64,000 nucleotides of DNA. It comes from Lachnospiraceae bacterium. GTDB lineage: Bacteria > Bacillota > Clostridia > Lachnospirales > Lachnospiraceae. Positions 43,407 through 51,352 of this stretch are shown piece after piece. Under the pieces are notes generated by a model. The model was not told where the DNA came from. It was given only the letters and a program-made list of their open reading frames with translations, and searched no databases. Where the stretch lies: positions 4,154,001 through 4,218,000 of the forward strand of contig AP025576.1 in the NCBI GenBank assembly GCA_022845955.1, in the 5' to 3' direction. A program made the translations under genes and the position numbers. Position 1 is the first letter of the stretch, and every line of letters starts with the position of its first letter.

Positions 43407-44384
43407 TTAGTCTATATATTCCCTCAGTTCCTTCACACCTCTTCGCTGCCGCAGCCGCTTTATCGCCCTGCCTTCTATCTGCCGTATCCGTTCCCTTGTC
43501 ACATGATACAGCTTTCCGACCTCTTCCAGTGTCCAGCTGCGGCCATCCACAAAGCCGAAGCGCAAAAGGATCACCGTCTGTTCCCTCTTTGACAGGGTTT
43601 CCAGGACTTCCAGCAGTTCTTCCCGCATAATGCCCTGTTCTGCCTTATGATATTGTTCCGGCATTTTATCGTCGGAAATAAAATCCCCAAGAGAAGTGTC
43701 CTCTTCCTCTCCCACCGGGGTTTCCAGGGAAATCGTATCACCGAAATACTTCATGGTATCCTTTACTTTTTCCACCGGCATATCCAGCAGCAGCCCGATT
43801 TCCTCCTGGCTTGGCTCCCTTCCCTTCTCCGCCAGAAACCTGCGGGATACCTTCCGTATTTTATTCATGCTTTCCTTCATATGCACGGGGACACGGATAG
43901 TCCTCGCCTGATCGGCAATGGCGCGGGTGACGGCCTGTCGGATCCACCAGATGGCATACGTGCTGAATTTGTATCCCATATGGCAGTCAAAACGTTCCAC
44001 CGCCTTCATCAGCCCCATATTCCCTTCCTGAATCAAATCCAGAAAGGCCATCCCGCTTCCGGGCGCATATTTTTTCACCACACTGACGACCAGCCGGAGG
44101 TTGGAATAAATCATTTTTTCCCTGGCGGCCTCGTCTCCCCGTTCCATAGCCGTGGCAAGCTCCAGCTCTTCTTCGGAAGAAAGCAGCGGAAAGCTGCCGA
44201 TTTCCTTCAGATAGGTTTTTACGGAATCATCCGAAAGAAACTTTTCCTGTACACAGGAAACAGAACCTTCCTCCTTGTCCGGAGCCGGCCCGGCAGCGGC
44301 GGACCGCATCCCTTCCTTTTCCGGCATGTTATGATTTGTACCGGCATATCCCGCCAGCCCGGGCATCTGATTATTCCCCAACAT
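43407..44384 (-). CDS. Group 2 sigma-70 family sigma factor
   Basis: A 325-residue sigma factor. Region 2 is [47 protein letters not shown] (near 87-135) with the -10 recognition block [33 protein letters not shown]; region 4 has [41 protein letters not shown]. It lacks the long region 1.1 of the housekeeping RpoD, which is longer in Firmicutes, so it is probably a stress or stationary-phase sigma factor. No anti-sigma gene is adjacent. I cannot tell its regulon. Confidence 0.88.
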   Translation of the reverse strand: MLGNNQMPGLAGYAGTNHNMPEKEGMRSAAAGPAPDKEEGSVSCVQEKFLSDDSVKTYLKEIGSFPLLSSEEELELATAMERGDEAAREKMIYSNLRLVVSVVKKYAPGSGMAFLDLIQEGNMGLMKAVERFDCHMGYKFSTYAIWWIRQAVTRAIADQARTIRVPVHMKESMNKIRKVSRRFLAEKGREPSQEEIGLLLDMPVEKVKDTMKYFGDTISLETPVGEEEDTSLGDFISDDKMPEQYHKAEQGIMREELLEVLETLSKREQTVILLRFGFVDGRSWTLEEVGKLYHVTRERIRQIEGRAIKRLRQRRGVKELREYID

Positions 44385-44579
44385 CCCTCTGCCTTTCCTT
44401 TTACTTATGTATGTTTTCTATGCCCGGCCGCAGTCCTCATAACCATACGGCATACCTTTTACGGTACAGCCGCATACATTACGGCGGTAAATATGCTCTC
44501 TATAGTAGGAATATTCCCTTAAATTACGGCTCTATACCCTTTAACCCGCGAAGATATGCCGTTTCTGCTTTCCATTTCC

Positions 44580-44632
44580 AAAAAAGCACTCCGGAGCATT
44601 GCCGCCTGTTCTGTGCGGCGGCTCCGAAGTGC
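44580..44632 (-). terminator. Terminator of the 73-residue gene
   Basis: On the minus strand GCACT-(mismatch)-CGGAGC-GCCGC pair with GCGGC-GCTCCG-AGTGC, followed by TTTTTT, directly downstream of the small gene ending at 44637. The stem is imperfect but long. Confidence 0.75.
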
Positions 44633-44636
44633 GGGT

Positions 44637-44858
44637 TTACTGCTCCAAATATCCGTCCGTTTTATACTGGTTGTATTGTCTCCTGATTTTAACAAGCAGC
44701 GCGCCGCCGGGCTGTACCGTCTTTTCCTCAATGACATATTTCGTCCTTTTCATATCCAGCTTTTTGCAGTACATTTCCAGCTCCTGCTCCGGATTTTCCC
44801 CGTTCAGGTTATCAAACCTCATTGTCTGCAGCAGACAGGCACTCGTTATCCTTCTCAT
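44637..44858 (-). CDS. Small protein of unknown function
   Basis: A 73-residue soluble protein, MRRITSACLLQTMRFDNLN at the start and a basic, tyrosine-rich end (KTDGYLEQ). I do not recognise it. It looks real: it has a strong ribosome site (GGAGGT seven bases before ATG), a CTGACA-18-TAAAAT promoter with a 25-bp dyad just past it (44892-44916), and an intrinsic terminator right after the stop. It may belong with the zinc-ribbon gene to the regulon of that dyad. Confidence 0.6.
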   Translation of the reverse strand: MRRITSACLLQTMRFDNLNGENPEQELEMYCKKLDMKRTKYVIEEKTVQPGGALLVKIRRQYNQYKTDGYLEQ

Positions 44859-44891
44859 AAAATTACCTCCTGATCTTTCTTTTTACGTCTG

Positions 44892-44916
44892 TAACTGTTC
44901 TGTATCTTCACAGTTA
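44892..44916. repeat. 25-bp dyad element, copy 2
   Basis: TAACTGT and ACAGTTA arms with one base difference from 34673-34697. It lies 34 bases upstream of the 73-residue gene and just downstream of that gene's CTGACA-18-TAAAAT promoter, so it would be transcribed or bound at the leader. The remaining 44917-45107 shows no gene that I can support. Confidence 0.72.
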
Positions 44917-45107
44917 TTACGATATCTTCATTTTAGCATTTTATTTTTGGGAATGTCAGTTTTATTTTTTCTTTTTTGTTATTTTCAGCCAATTGTCCTA
45001 TATGTACAGCACATCATATTATACATTGTGCACAACTGCGTTATCTTCATCCGCAATTCCCGCAGTAAACAACGGGTGTCATGCTCTGCGAGCTATCGTT
45101 ATGTCCG

Positions 45108-45149
45108 AAAAAACCTCCGGCACCGCACATTTCCATGGGGTGCCGGAGG
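45108..45149 (-). terminator. Terminator of the cysteine-cluster gene
   Basis: CCTCCGGCACC and GGTGCCGGAGG form an 11-bp stem with a 14-base loop. On the minus strand it is followed by TTTTTT (45108-45113), just past the stop of the YkgJ-like gene at 45157. Confidence 0.85.
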
Positions 45150-45156
45150 CCGTCTG

Positions 45157-45804
45157 TCATTCCTTCCGCCGGGCGTAAAACTGTTCATAAAAATCGTCTT
45201 TTCCGTTGTAGGGAGTCAGGAAATAAGTCTGCAGCAGCTGCATATTCCGCTGTTTTATCTGCGCCTCGTCCCCTAATGTCTTTATTTCCTCCTGTACCGC
45301 TTTGATGAAGTAATGCCAGCTGGTGATGAACCGCTCATACTTACGTAGCTCAGGAATGTCCAGCCATTTTTTTATCTTCATCTTTGTCCGGCTCTCCTTC
45401 CGGCATTCGTGCACCTGGATAAAATAACGGAAGCCATTATCCTCATAAAGCCTTCCCAAAGGGAACAGGCGGCAGATCCCCGGCCGGAAGGAATGGATGC
45501 TGCATCTTCCCTGTGTGCTGAGAAAGGGGCAGCCCTCCTGTGCGCCTTCGAGGCACAGATGGGGCAGGATAACCCCGTCGTATACGGCCAGGGCTATCTT
45601 CCCCTGACTCAGGAGCTGTTCAAAAGTATGGTGCAGATTTCCCGTGAGCTGCCAGATATCATAGGGATCGAGTACGATAGTATCCCCCATACCATGGCAG
45701 CATGCCGAACAGCCGTCACAGTCCCCGCAGCCCAGCCTGACCATATCGTTGGCCTCATATAATTTTCCGTCGGATATCTCATCCAGATTCATATCTCTTT
45801 CCAT
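45157..45804 (-). CDS. YkgJ-like cysteine-cluster protein
   Basis: A 215-residue protein with the conserved cysteines of the YkgJ/zinc- or iron-sulfur-cluster family: CGDCDGCSACCHGMGD near residues 26-41, then GCPFLSTQGRCSIHSFRPGICRLFPLG near 91-117, and ECRKES near 136. The metal is expected to be zinc or iron-sulfur. The function is unknown. The start at 45804 follows GAGGAGG; the longer frame lacks a site. It is the gene downstream of an ECF sigma/anti-sigma pair and a terminator follows it. Confidence 0.83.
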   Translation of the reverse strand: MERDMNLDEISDGKLYEANDMVRLGCGDCDGCSACCHGMGDTIVLDPYDIWQLTGNLHHTFEQLLSQGKIALAVYDGVILPHLCLEGAQEGCPFLSTQGRCSIHSFRPGICRLFPLGRLYEDNGFRYFIQVHECRKESRTKMKIKKWLDIPELRKYERFITSWHYFIKAVQEEIKTLGDEAQIKQRNMQLLQTYFLTPYNGKDDFYEQFYARRKE

Positions 45805-45860
45805 CCCTGCCTCCTCTTTTGTACTGCCGTTACCAGGAATTATATCATATCGGATCCGAT

Positions 45861-46904
45861 TTACAAAGAGAAGGTTACGCGCCAATAGCCCCGGACGTTT
45901 CTGCCAGCTGTATAAAAGCTTCCGTAAAGCCGGCAGCCTTCCAGCTCTTTTCTGGGGATCCGGAAAAGGAATTCCTGGTAATCCACCCGCTTTCCGCCCT
46001 CCTTCTCTTCCATAAAAGATATGGTGTAGCGGGAATCCACCCGGTTTCCTTCCCCATCTGTCAAATAGAGAAAACCGTGGGGATCCAAAAGAAGCTTATC
46101 CGTTACCGCCAGCTGGATATGGAGCATACCGTCCAGATACCCTGCCGCCGTTATATCGATTTTATCTATTGGGGAATACAGTGTTTCCTGCGGCTGCAGT
46201 ACCGCCTGGGAAAGGATCTTGCGTTCTTCGTCATCGGAAACGTCCCCCGGATAACTGAAACCCGTTATCCGGGGTTCCTTCACAGTTTCCGTAACACTTC
46301 TGTCTGCAAGCGACGCCGGATCCAAATCCAGAAGCATATCCTCCGACGCCGTTTTCCCGCTGATAAATTCCCTGACGGAAAAGGTGATTTTCCCTCCCTC
46401 TATAGGTTTTCCGTCCATTCTTGTTATTTCCACCAGGAAAGTGGCCTTTCCGGTTTCTTCCTCAAAGGAAACCCGCCGGCAGCTGCCCACGCTGTCAAAA
46501 CTGCGTTGTATGGAATAGCTGTCAAATAAATCCGTGGTTTCATCAATCCGCTCCCCTTCCAAATCCTGCATGGATATATATATCCGGGCCGTATCGCCTT
46601 CGATGTAGGCCGCCTCCACTTCCATCCGGATTCCGTTATCCTCTCCGGCTTTTTGGACCGGGATAAAGAACTGGGCCGTGGCAGGGGATATCTGATACAG
46701 CACCTGGTAAAAGGCTGGGATCTCCGCCGCCAGAAGGGGAATTCCTGTGAGCAGGCAGGAAAGAAGCAGGACTGCTGCGGCCGCCGGTTTCCACAGCCTT
46801 CCTTTCCGCATTTTTATCTTCCGCTTCTCCGTCTGTTCCAGGATTTCTTCTATATAAGAGTCGCCCACCTCTCCCAGCGCCTCCCACAACCGTTCCGCCT
46901 TCAT
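45861..46904 (-). CDS. DUF4179 anti-sigma factor
   Basis: A 347-residue membrane protein. An N-terminal cytoplasmic helix (MKAERLWEALGEVGDSYIEEILEQ, where the sigma factor should bind) is followed by one membrane segment (KPAAAAVLLLSCLLTGIPLLAAE near residues 38-60) and an extracytoplasmic beta-rich domain. The start at 46904 overlaps the ECF sigma stop (ATGA), with GGGGG eight bases upstream, so the two are coupled. This is the expected RsgI/DUF4179 layout: the membrane protein holds the sigma factor until a cell-surface signal arrives. Confidence 0.86.
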   Translation of the reverse strand: MKAERLWEALGEVGDSYIEEILEQTEKRKIKMRKGRLWKPAAAAVLLLSCLLTGIPLLAAEIPAFYQVLYQISPATAQFFIPVQKAGEDNGIRMEVEAAYIEGDTARIYISMQDLEGERIDETTDLFDSYSIQRSFDSVGSCRRVSFEEETGKATFLVEITRMDGKPIEGGKITFSVREFISGKTASEDMLLDLDPASLADRSVTETVKEPRITGFSYPGDVSDDEERKILSQAVLQPQETLYSPIDKIDITAAGYLDGMLHIQLAVTDKLLLDPHGFLYLTDGEGNRVDSRYTISFMEEKEGGKRVDYQEFLFRIPRKELEGCRLYGSFYTAGRNVRGYWRVTFSL

Positions 46905-47464
46905 ATCCATATCCCCCTTTCTTCCAGGAATTTCTTCAGCTTTTTGCGGCTTCTTTCCAGGATAACCGCAGCGTGATGCTCGGTAACCCCGCATGCCTTT
47001 CCTACCTCCTTCAGGGGCTGCGCAAGCCAGTACCGTCTGAAAAATACCGCTCTCTCCCGTTTCCCCAGACTGTCCAGGAATTTCTCCAGATATCCTGCAA
47101 GCTCCTTCATCTCCATCTGCGCTTCTACCTCCTGCCGGACGGGAGCAGGGATACATCCTTCCAGCTCCTCCAGCAGGCAATTGCTGCGGCAGTCCCTTTT
47201 TGCCGCGGTATTGGACCGGTATTTTTTAACCGCCAGATTCCTCGCTATCCTACACACATAGGCGCGCAGCACCCCGGGATGCGCGGGAGGTATACTGTTC
47301 CATACGCCCAGATAAGTGTCGTTGAGACATTCCTCCGTGTCCTGTTCGTTTTCCAGAATATTTCCCGCAATTTTCCTGCAGAGTCCGCCATATTTCGCGG
47401 CAGTTTCCGCAATCGCCTGTTCGGATCGGCTCCAGAACAGCGCTATAATCTTCTCATCCTCCAT
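46901..47464 (-). CDS. ECF-type sigma-70 factor
   Basis: A 187-residue ECF sigma factor. Region 2 has YGGLCRKIAGNILENEQDTEECLNDTYLGVWNSIPP near 25-60 and the -10 block LRAYVCRIARNLAVKKYRS; region 4 has YLEKFLDSLGKRERAVFFRRYWLAQPLKEVGKACGVTEHHAAVILERSRKKLKKFL. Its gene overlaps the DUF4179 anti-sigma gene. It probably senses a cell-envelope signal; the target promoters are not visible in the window. Confidence 0.9.
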   Translation of the reverse strand: MEDEKIIALFWSRSEQAIAETAAKYGGLCRKIAGNILENEQDTEECLNDTYLGVWNSIPPAHPGVLRAYVCRIARNLAVKKYRSNTAAKRDCRSNCLLEELEGCIPAPVRQEVEAQMEMKELAGYLEKFLDSLGKRERAVFFRRYWLAQPLKEVGKACGVTEHHAAVILERSRKKLKKFLEERGIWI

Positions 47465-47568
47465 TTCCTTCTCCCTCAGCTGCCGGTCCTGTATGTCAGG
47501 ACGATGTATTGTTTTCCGCCTTCCCTTATTAACTACCCTTTTGTAATACTATATCACACCCGGCACCG

Positions 47569-48087
47569 TCAATCTTGCGAATTTGTTTCTGTTGAGTATC
47601 TGCCGGCTGCCTCCACCGCCACGCTCCCTCCTCTGGCAATCTCGATCCGGCCGGAATAGTCTCGGTTCAGCCTTGCCAGAAGTTCCTCATTCTGCTCCTG
47701 CGTCCGCACACTCTCAAGCAGGACACAGGACCGCGTATAGTCCGCAATTGCAGTTCCCGTCACCCGGGATATACGGAACAGATCCGTTATCTCTTCGCCG
47801 GAACAGCCGCTGATTTTGACATACATCAGTTCCTTCCGATACACGGCCCGGTCGGTATAATCCACCACTTTAATTACCTCCACACAGCGGTTGAGCTGCT
47901 TTTTCACCTGCTCAAAGGTTTTATCGTCCCCGGTAAGGCTGATTGTCATACGGGAAACCTTTTCATCCTCCGTTCTTCCCACGGTCAGGCTTTCCAGATT
48001 ATATGCTTTGGCGGAGAACAGGCCCGCTATCCGGGCAAGCACCCCTATTTCATTTTCCACAAAAAGACAGATCCATCGTTTTTTCAT
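47569..48087 (-). CDS. ilvN: Acetolactate synthase small (regulatory) subunit
   Basis: A 172-residue ACT-domain protein: WICLFVENEIGVLARIAGLFSAKAYNLESLTVG near residues 5-37, then DVVDYTDRAVYRKELMYVKIS-type residues in the middle and SVRTQEQNEELLARLNRDYSGRIEIARGG in the second domain. It regulates acetolactate synthase, the first step of valine, leucine and isoleucine synthesis, usually giving valine feedback. The start overlaps ilvB's end (ATGA). Confidence 0.93.
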   Translation of the reverse strand: MKKRWICLFVENEIGVLARIAGLFSAKAYNLESLTVGRTEDEKVSRMTISLTGDDKTFEQVKKQLNRCVEVIKVVDYTDRAVYRKELMYVKISGCSGEEITDLFRISRVTGTAIADYTRSCVLLESVRTQEQNEELLARLNRDYSGRIEIARGGSVAVEAAGRYSTETNSQD

Positions 48088-49811
48088 ATCCGCTCCTCCT
48101 TCAAAACCATTTCTTCCAGGGCGTTTCCCGGCGGGACAATTGGCATGACATTATCCTCCCGGTCTATGATAAATTCAATGACGGTGGGTATTCCGGCCGT
48201 TCGTTTTGCGGCCTGCAGGGCGGGGGCGATTTCCGCTTCCCTTGTCACCCGGATTCCTTTTGCCCCGTAGCTTTCCGCCAGCCGGATAAAATCAGGCGTA
48301 TAAACGGGACAGTCTTTACCGGGCCGGCTGCAGTCCGCAGGGCAGCTTTTCCGGTAACGCATACAGGTGGAGGAATATCGCTTTCCGTAAAACATCTCCT
48401 GCCACTGCCTTACATTTCCCAGATAGCCGTTATTCCATATGCAGATGATGACAGGCAGTTCATATACCACGGCGGTAGCCAGCTCCTGGATGTTCATCTG
48501 CATCCCGCCGTCTCCGGTAATAACGACCACATCCGTCCCGGGATTGCCCAGCTTCGCCCCTATCCCGGCAGGAAGGCCGTACCCCATAGTACCAAGGCCG
48601 CCGGATGTCAGCAGCTGCTTGTGTCCATCCAGGGCCAGAAACTGCGTGACCCACATCTGGTTCTGCCCCACATCCGCAGCGACAACCGCTTCGGGAAAGG
48701 TTTCATTGATATGCCGCATGATGGTCTCCGGGGTCATTCCTTGTTTCTTCCGTTCTATAGGGTGCTGTTTCTTCCATTGCCCAATCTGTTCCCGCCACTC
48801 CCCGATTTCCAGAGGACAGGCTCTTTCGGTAAATGCGCGGATCGCCTGCCCCGCATCGGCGACAATAGGGATATCCACGGAAATATTGCGGGATATGGAG
48901 GACGGATCGATATCCACGTGGACAATGGAGGCTCCGGGCGCGAAACAATCCGTTCTCCCAGTAATGCGGTCATTGAATCTTGTCCCGATGGAAAAAAGGA
49001 GATCACACCGGCTCACAGCCATATTGGCGGCATAAGCGCCGTGGATACCGAGATTTCCGATATATAAAGGATGGCTGGTGGGTATGGAGCCTTTTCCCAT
49101 AATCGTTGTGACTACAGGAACCCCTGTGGTTTCGGCGAGACAGCGCATTTCCTCCCCGGCACGGCTTATGATCACGCCGCCGCCCAGGAGAAAAACCGGC
49201 CTTTCCGCCTGCTTCAGTGCTTCCATCGCCCTTCGGATCTGGCCTGTATGTATACAGGCTGGGGATTTACAGCCTCTCACCTTTGCCCGCTCCGGATAAC
49301 CGGCGCTGCCGTATTCTCTTTGGATATCCTTCGGCAAATCCACCACCACTACCCCCGGCTTTCCGGCTTTTGCTACCCCAAAAGCTTTCTTTATCACTGC
49401 GCCCAAATCTTCCCGCTTTCTCACGGTAACCGCATATTTGCATATACTTCTGGTGATTCCCACGATATCCACCTCCTGAAAGGCATCGTTTCCAATCAGG
49501 CCGGTGGGTACCTGTCCGGTAAAACAGACGAGCGGGACGCTGTCATAGTTGGCCGTGGCAATGCCTGTTACCAGATTCGTCGCCCCCGGGCCGCTGGTTA
49601 CCAGGCATACCCCCACTCTGCCGGTAGAACGGGCATATCCGTCCGCAGCATGGATCAGGCCCTGTTCATGCCGCGGCAGGATGACGTCTATTCCGTTGTC
49701 CCCATAAAGGGCGTCAAACAAATCAATCGCCTGTCCTCCGGGATAGGCAAACAGGGTAGTCACCCCTTCCGCTTTAAGTGCCTTTACAAATAGTTCCGCT
49801 CCCGTTATCAT
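48084..49811 (-). CDS. ilvB: Acetolactate synthase large subunit
   Basis: A 575-residue thiamine-diphosphate enzyme that joins two pyruvates to acetolactate. Seen: MITGAELFVKALKAEGVTTLFAYPGG with the activating glutamate later in the first domain, TSGPGATNLVTGIATA near 73-89, the FAD-binding middle domain GKGSIPTSHPLYIGNLGIHG near 241-260 and the ThDP motif TGDGGMQMNIQELATAVVYELPVIICIWNN near 426-455. A full operon of ilvB-ilvN stands alone; ilvC and ilvD are not here. It has a leader of about 125 bases with a GGTACTGT hairpin and a TGTAAGCACTTGCA site, and AAGGAGG before the ATG. Confidence 0.95.
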   Translation of the reverse strand: MITGAELFVKALKAEGVTTLFAYPGGQAIDLFDALYGDNGIDVILPRHEQGLIHAADGYARSTGRVGVCLVTSGPGATNLVTGIATANYDSVPLVCFTGQVPTGLIGNDAFQEVDIVGITRSICKYAVTVRKREDLGAVIKKAFGVAKAGKPGVVVVDLPKDIQREYGSAGYPERAKVRGCKSPACIHTGQIRRAMEALKQAERPVFLLGGGVIISRAGEEMRCLAETTGVPVVTTIMGKGSIPTSHPLYIGNLGIHGAYAANMAVSRCDLLFSIGTRFNDRITGRTDCFAPGASIVHVDIDPSSISRNISVDIPIVADAGQAIRAFTERACPLEIGEWREQIGQWKKQHPIERKKQGMTPETIMRHINETFPEAVVAADVGQNQMWVTQFLALDGHKQLLTSGGLGTMGYGLPAGIGAKLGNPGTDVVVITGDGGMQMNIQELATAVVYELPVIICIWNNGYLGNVRQWQEMFYGKRYSSTCMRYRKSCPADCSRPGKDCPVYTPDFIRLAESYGAKGIRVTREAEIAPALQAAKRTAGIPTVIEFIIDREDNVMPIVPPGNALEEMVLKEERI

Positions 49812-49877
49812 CCTGTCATTCCTCCTTATTCCAGATATGGTAATGTAAGCACTTGCACGCTTATTTAGGATTTTTTT

Positions 49878-49897
49878 GGTACTGTTTTCACAGTACC
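49878..49897. promoter_or_regulatory. Short hairpin in the ilvB leader region
   Basis: GGTACTGT, TTTC, ACAGTACC form a perfect 8-bp hairpin between the TetR stop (49938) and the ilvB start. It has an A-run rather than T-run on the minus strand, so it is not a terminator for tetR. Its ACTGTGAA-ACAGT core is similar to the 25-bp dyads at 34673 and 44892. Confidence 0.5.
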
Positions 49898-49937
49898 ATT
49901 TTTCATACCCTTTTACAGCACGTCCAGGGACTTCCGT

Positions 49938-50513
49938 TTATACGGAAATCCCCCTGATAAACAGATCCACACTCTTTTTGATATACTCCTTTTGCTCCAG
50001 TTTTGTAAGTTCCTGATTAAAAGAAGCCTTTAAAAAGGTGAAACCGAAGGTGGAGGAAAAAATAACCATAGCCATACTCTCAAAATCGGCAGGGGCTATT
50101 TTCCCCCTTTTCCCCATCTCTTCCAGATATTCCGTAAGCGAAGCCAGAAACGCCTGCGGGATCTGCATGATCAGCGGCGCGGTATCCCCATATAGCTGCG
50201 GCGCCCGCAATCCGATAGACAGCCTCACAAAATCCGGCGTTATTCTTTCCATATATGCGGTCAGGAACATCTCCAAATCCGCCCGCAGCTCCCACTGCAC
50301 CTCCCGGAATATCTCCGGCGTTACATTGGCACGCCATTTCTCCTGGGCGATCCCCTGCATCACAATGTCCTTCTTGTTTTCGAATTTCCGGAACAACGTA
50401 CATTCATTCACACCGGCCGTCCGGGCTATATCCTTTGTGGTCGTAGCCACATATCCCTGATCACGGATCAGGGTCATCGCTGCGTCAATAATTTTCTGGC
50501 TTGTCTCATCCAT
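49938..50513 (-). CDS. TetR family transcriptional regulator
   Basis: A 191-residue regulator with helix-turn-helix AAMTLIRDQGYVATTTKDIARTAGVNECTLFRKFENKKDIVMQGIA near residues 11-52, then a helical ligand domain. The start at 50513 follows GGAGGT. It has a TTGACA-17-TAAAAT promoter, and the sequence TGCAAGTGC (50527-50535) lies between promoter and start; the same nine bases occur upstream of ilvB. It is adjacent to a secreted protein and a MATE pump, but their control is unproven. Confidence 0.86.
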   Translation of the reverse strand: MDETSQKIIDAAMTLIRDQGYVATTTKDIARTAGVNECTLFRKFENKKDIVMQGIAQEKWRANVTPEIFREVQWELRADLEMFLTAYMERITPDFVRLSIGLRAPQLYGDTAPLIMQIPQAFLASLTEYLEEMGKRGKIAPADFESMAMVIFSSTFGFTFLKASFNQELTKLEQKEYIKKSVDLFIRGISV

Positions 50514-50543
50514 GCCGTTACCTCCATGCAAGTGCCTGCTCTC

Positions 50544-50572
50544 ATTTTATTCCCATATCCCTTCTCTGTCAA
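50544..50572 (-). promoter_or_regulatory. Promoter of second tetR gene
   Basis: TTGACA (50567-50572) and TAAAAT (50544-50549) on the minus strand with a 17-base spacer. Confidence 0.74.
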
Positions 50573-50677
50573 GGGCGGAAGTCTGCCACACTTACGGGGC
50601 TTGCGCGGACCGGTCCGGCACCGTATACTTGGAATATACGAGTTACACAGCTATGCCGCATAAAAAGGAGGCCTGTC

Positions 50678-51352
50678 ATGAAAAAACGGATTTTTTCTCT
50701 CTTCTTCCTTCTTCTCCTGCTGTTTATCACCGGCTGGAGACAGGAACCCCGTCCCGTCGTCAAAACCTTCGGGCTAACCCCTTCCACAGAAGGGGCGGAA
50801 GCTTTTTCCTCGCTGCACAGTTCGTCTGCTGCAGGTTATGGACAGGAGGCCTGTTATAGGGTAACCCCGGCGGCACTGTCTGAAGAATACGGTATCGCCG
50901 TCTATAAATATGATTCCTCCTGTGCTTCTTTTCTCCTGTATGAGGATGCCGTATACCCTCTTGGGACATGGTTCGGCGGTTTCGGGGTCACCTCCTTTGC
51001 TCTCGCCGATAGGAACCGGGACGGCAGGGAAGAGTTATATTTCACGTTTTCCTGGGGCTCCGGTATGCACCGTTCCCAAATCGGCTATTTTGATACGGCC
51101 CAACGGACGGTAACTGTTTTCGACTATTCTAATTATGAGGGTGATATGGTATTAAAAACAGACGGCAAAGGCAGCCTGTATGCCTGCAATGCCGTCTGTG
51201 ACGCTGCTTCCTTTGTGGATATCCAACTGACCCCCGTCTCAAAGGCCGCATCCGTCGAATGCCGCCTCGGTCTTATTTCTCTGGTTCCGGAAGAGTCCTC
51301 TTCCTGGATAGAAGCACAAAATATCCCAGGCACAGAACTATCTGGACAATAG
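50678..51352 (+). CDS. Secreted protein with damaged lipobox
   Basis: A 224-residue exported protein. The N-terminal hydrophobic stretch LFFLLLLLFITGW looks like a lipoprotein signal, but the expected cysteine after ITG is tryptophan (GGCTGG), one base from Cys; as written it would be cut by a standard signal peptidase or remain anchored. The mature part is beta-rich with ALADRNRDGREELYFTF (a FG-GAP/calcium-like repeat feature) and no known domain that I can name. The start follows AAGGAGG. Its last 80 bases overlap the 3' end of the convergent MATE gene. Confidence 0.72.
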   Translation: MKKRIFSLFFLLLLLFITGWRQEPRPVVKTFGLTPSTEGAEAFSSLHSSSAAGYGQEACYRVTPAALSEEYGIAVYKYDSSCASFLLYEDAVYPLGTWFGGFGVTSFALADRNRDGREELYFTFSWGSGMHRSQIGYFDTAQRTVTVFDYSNYEGDMVLKTDGKGSLYACNAVCDAASFVDIQLTPVSKAASVECRLGLISLVPEESSSWIEAQNIPGTELSGQ

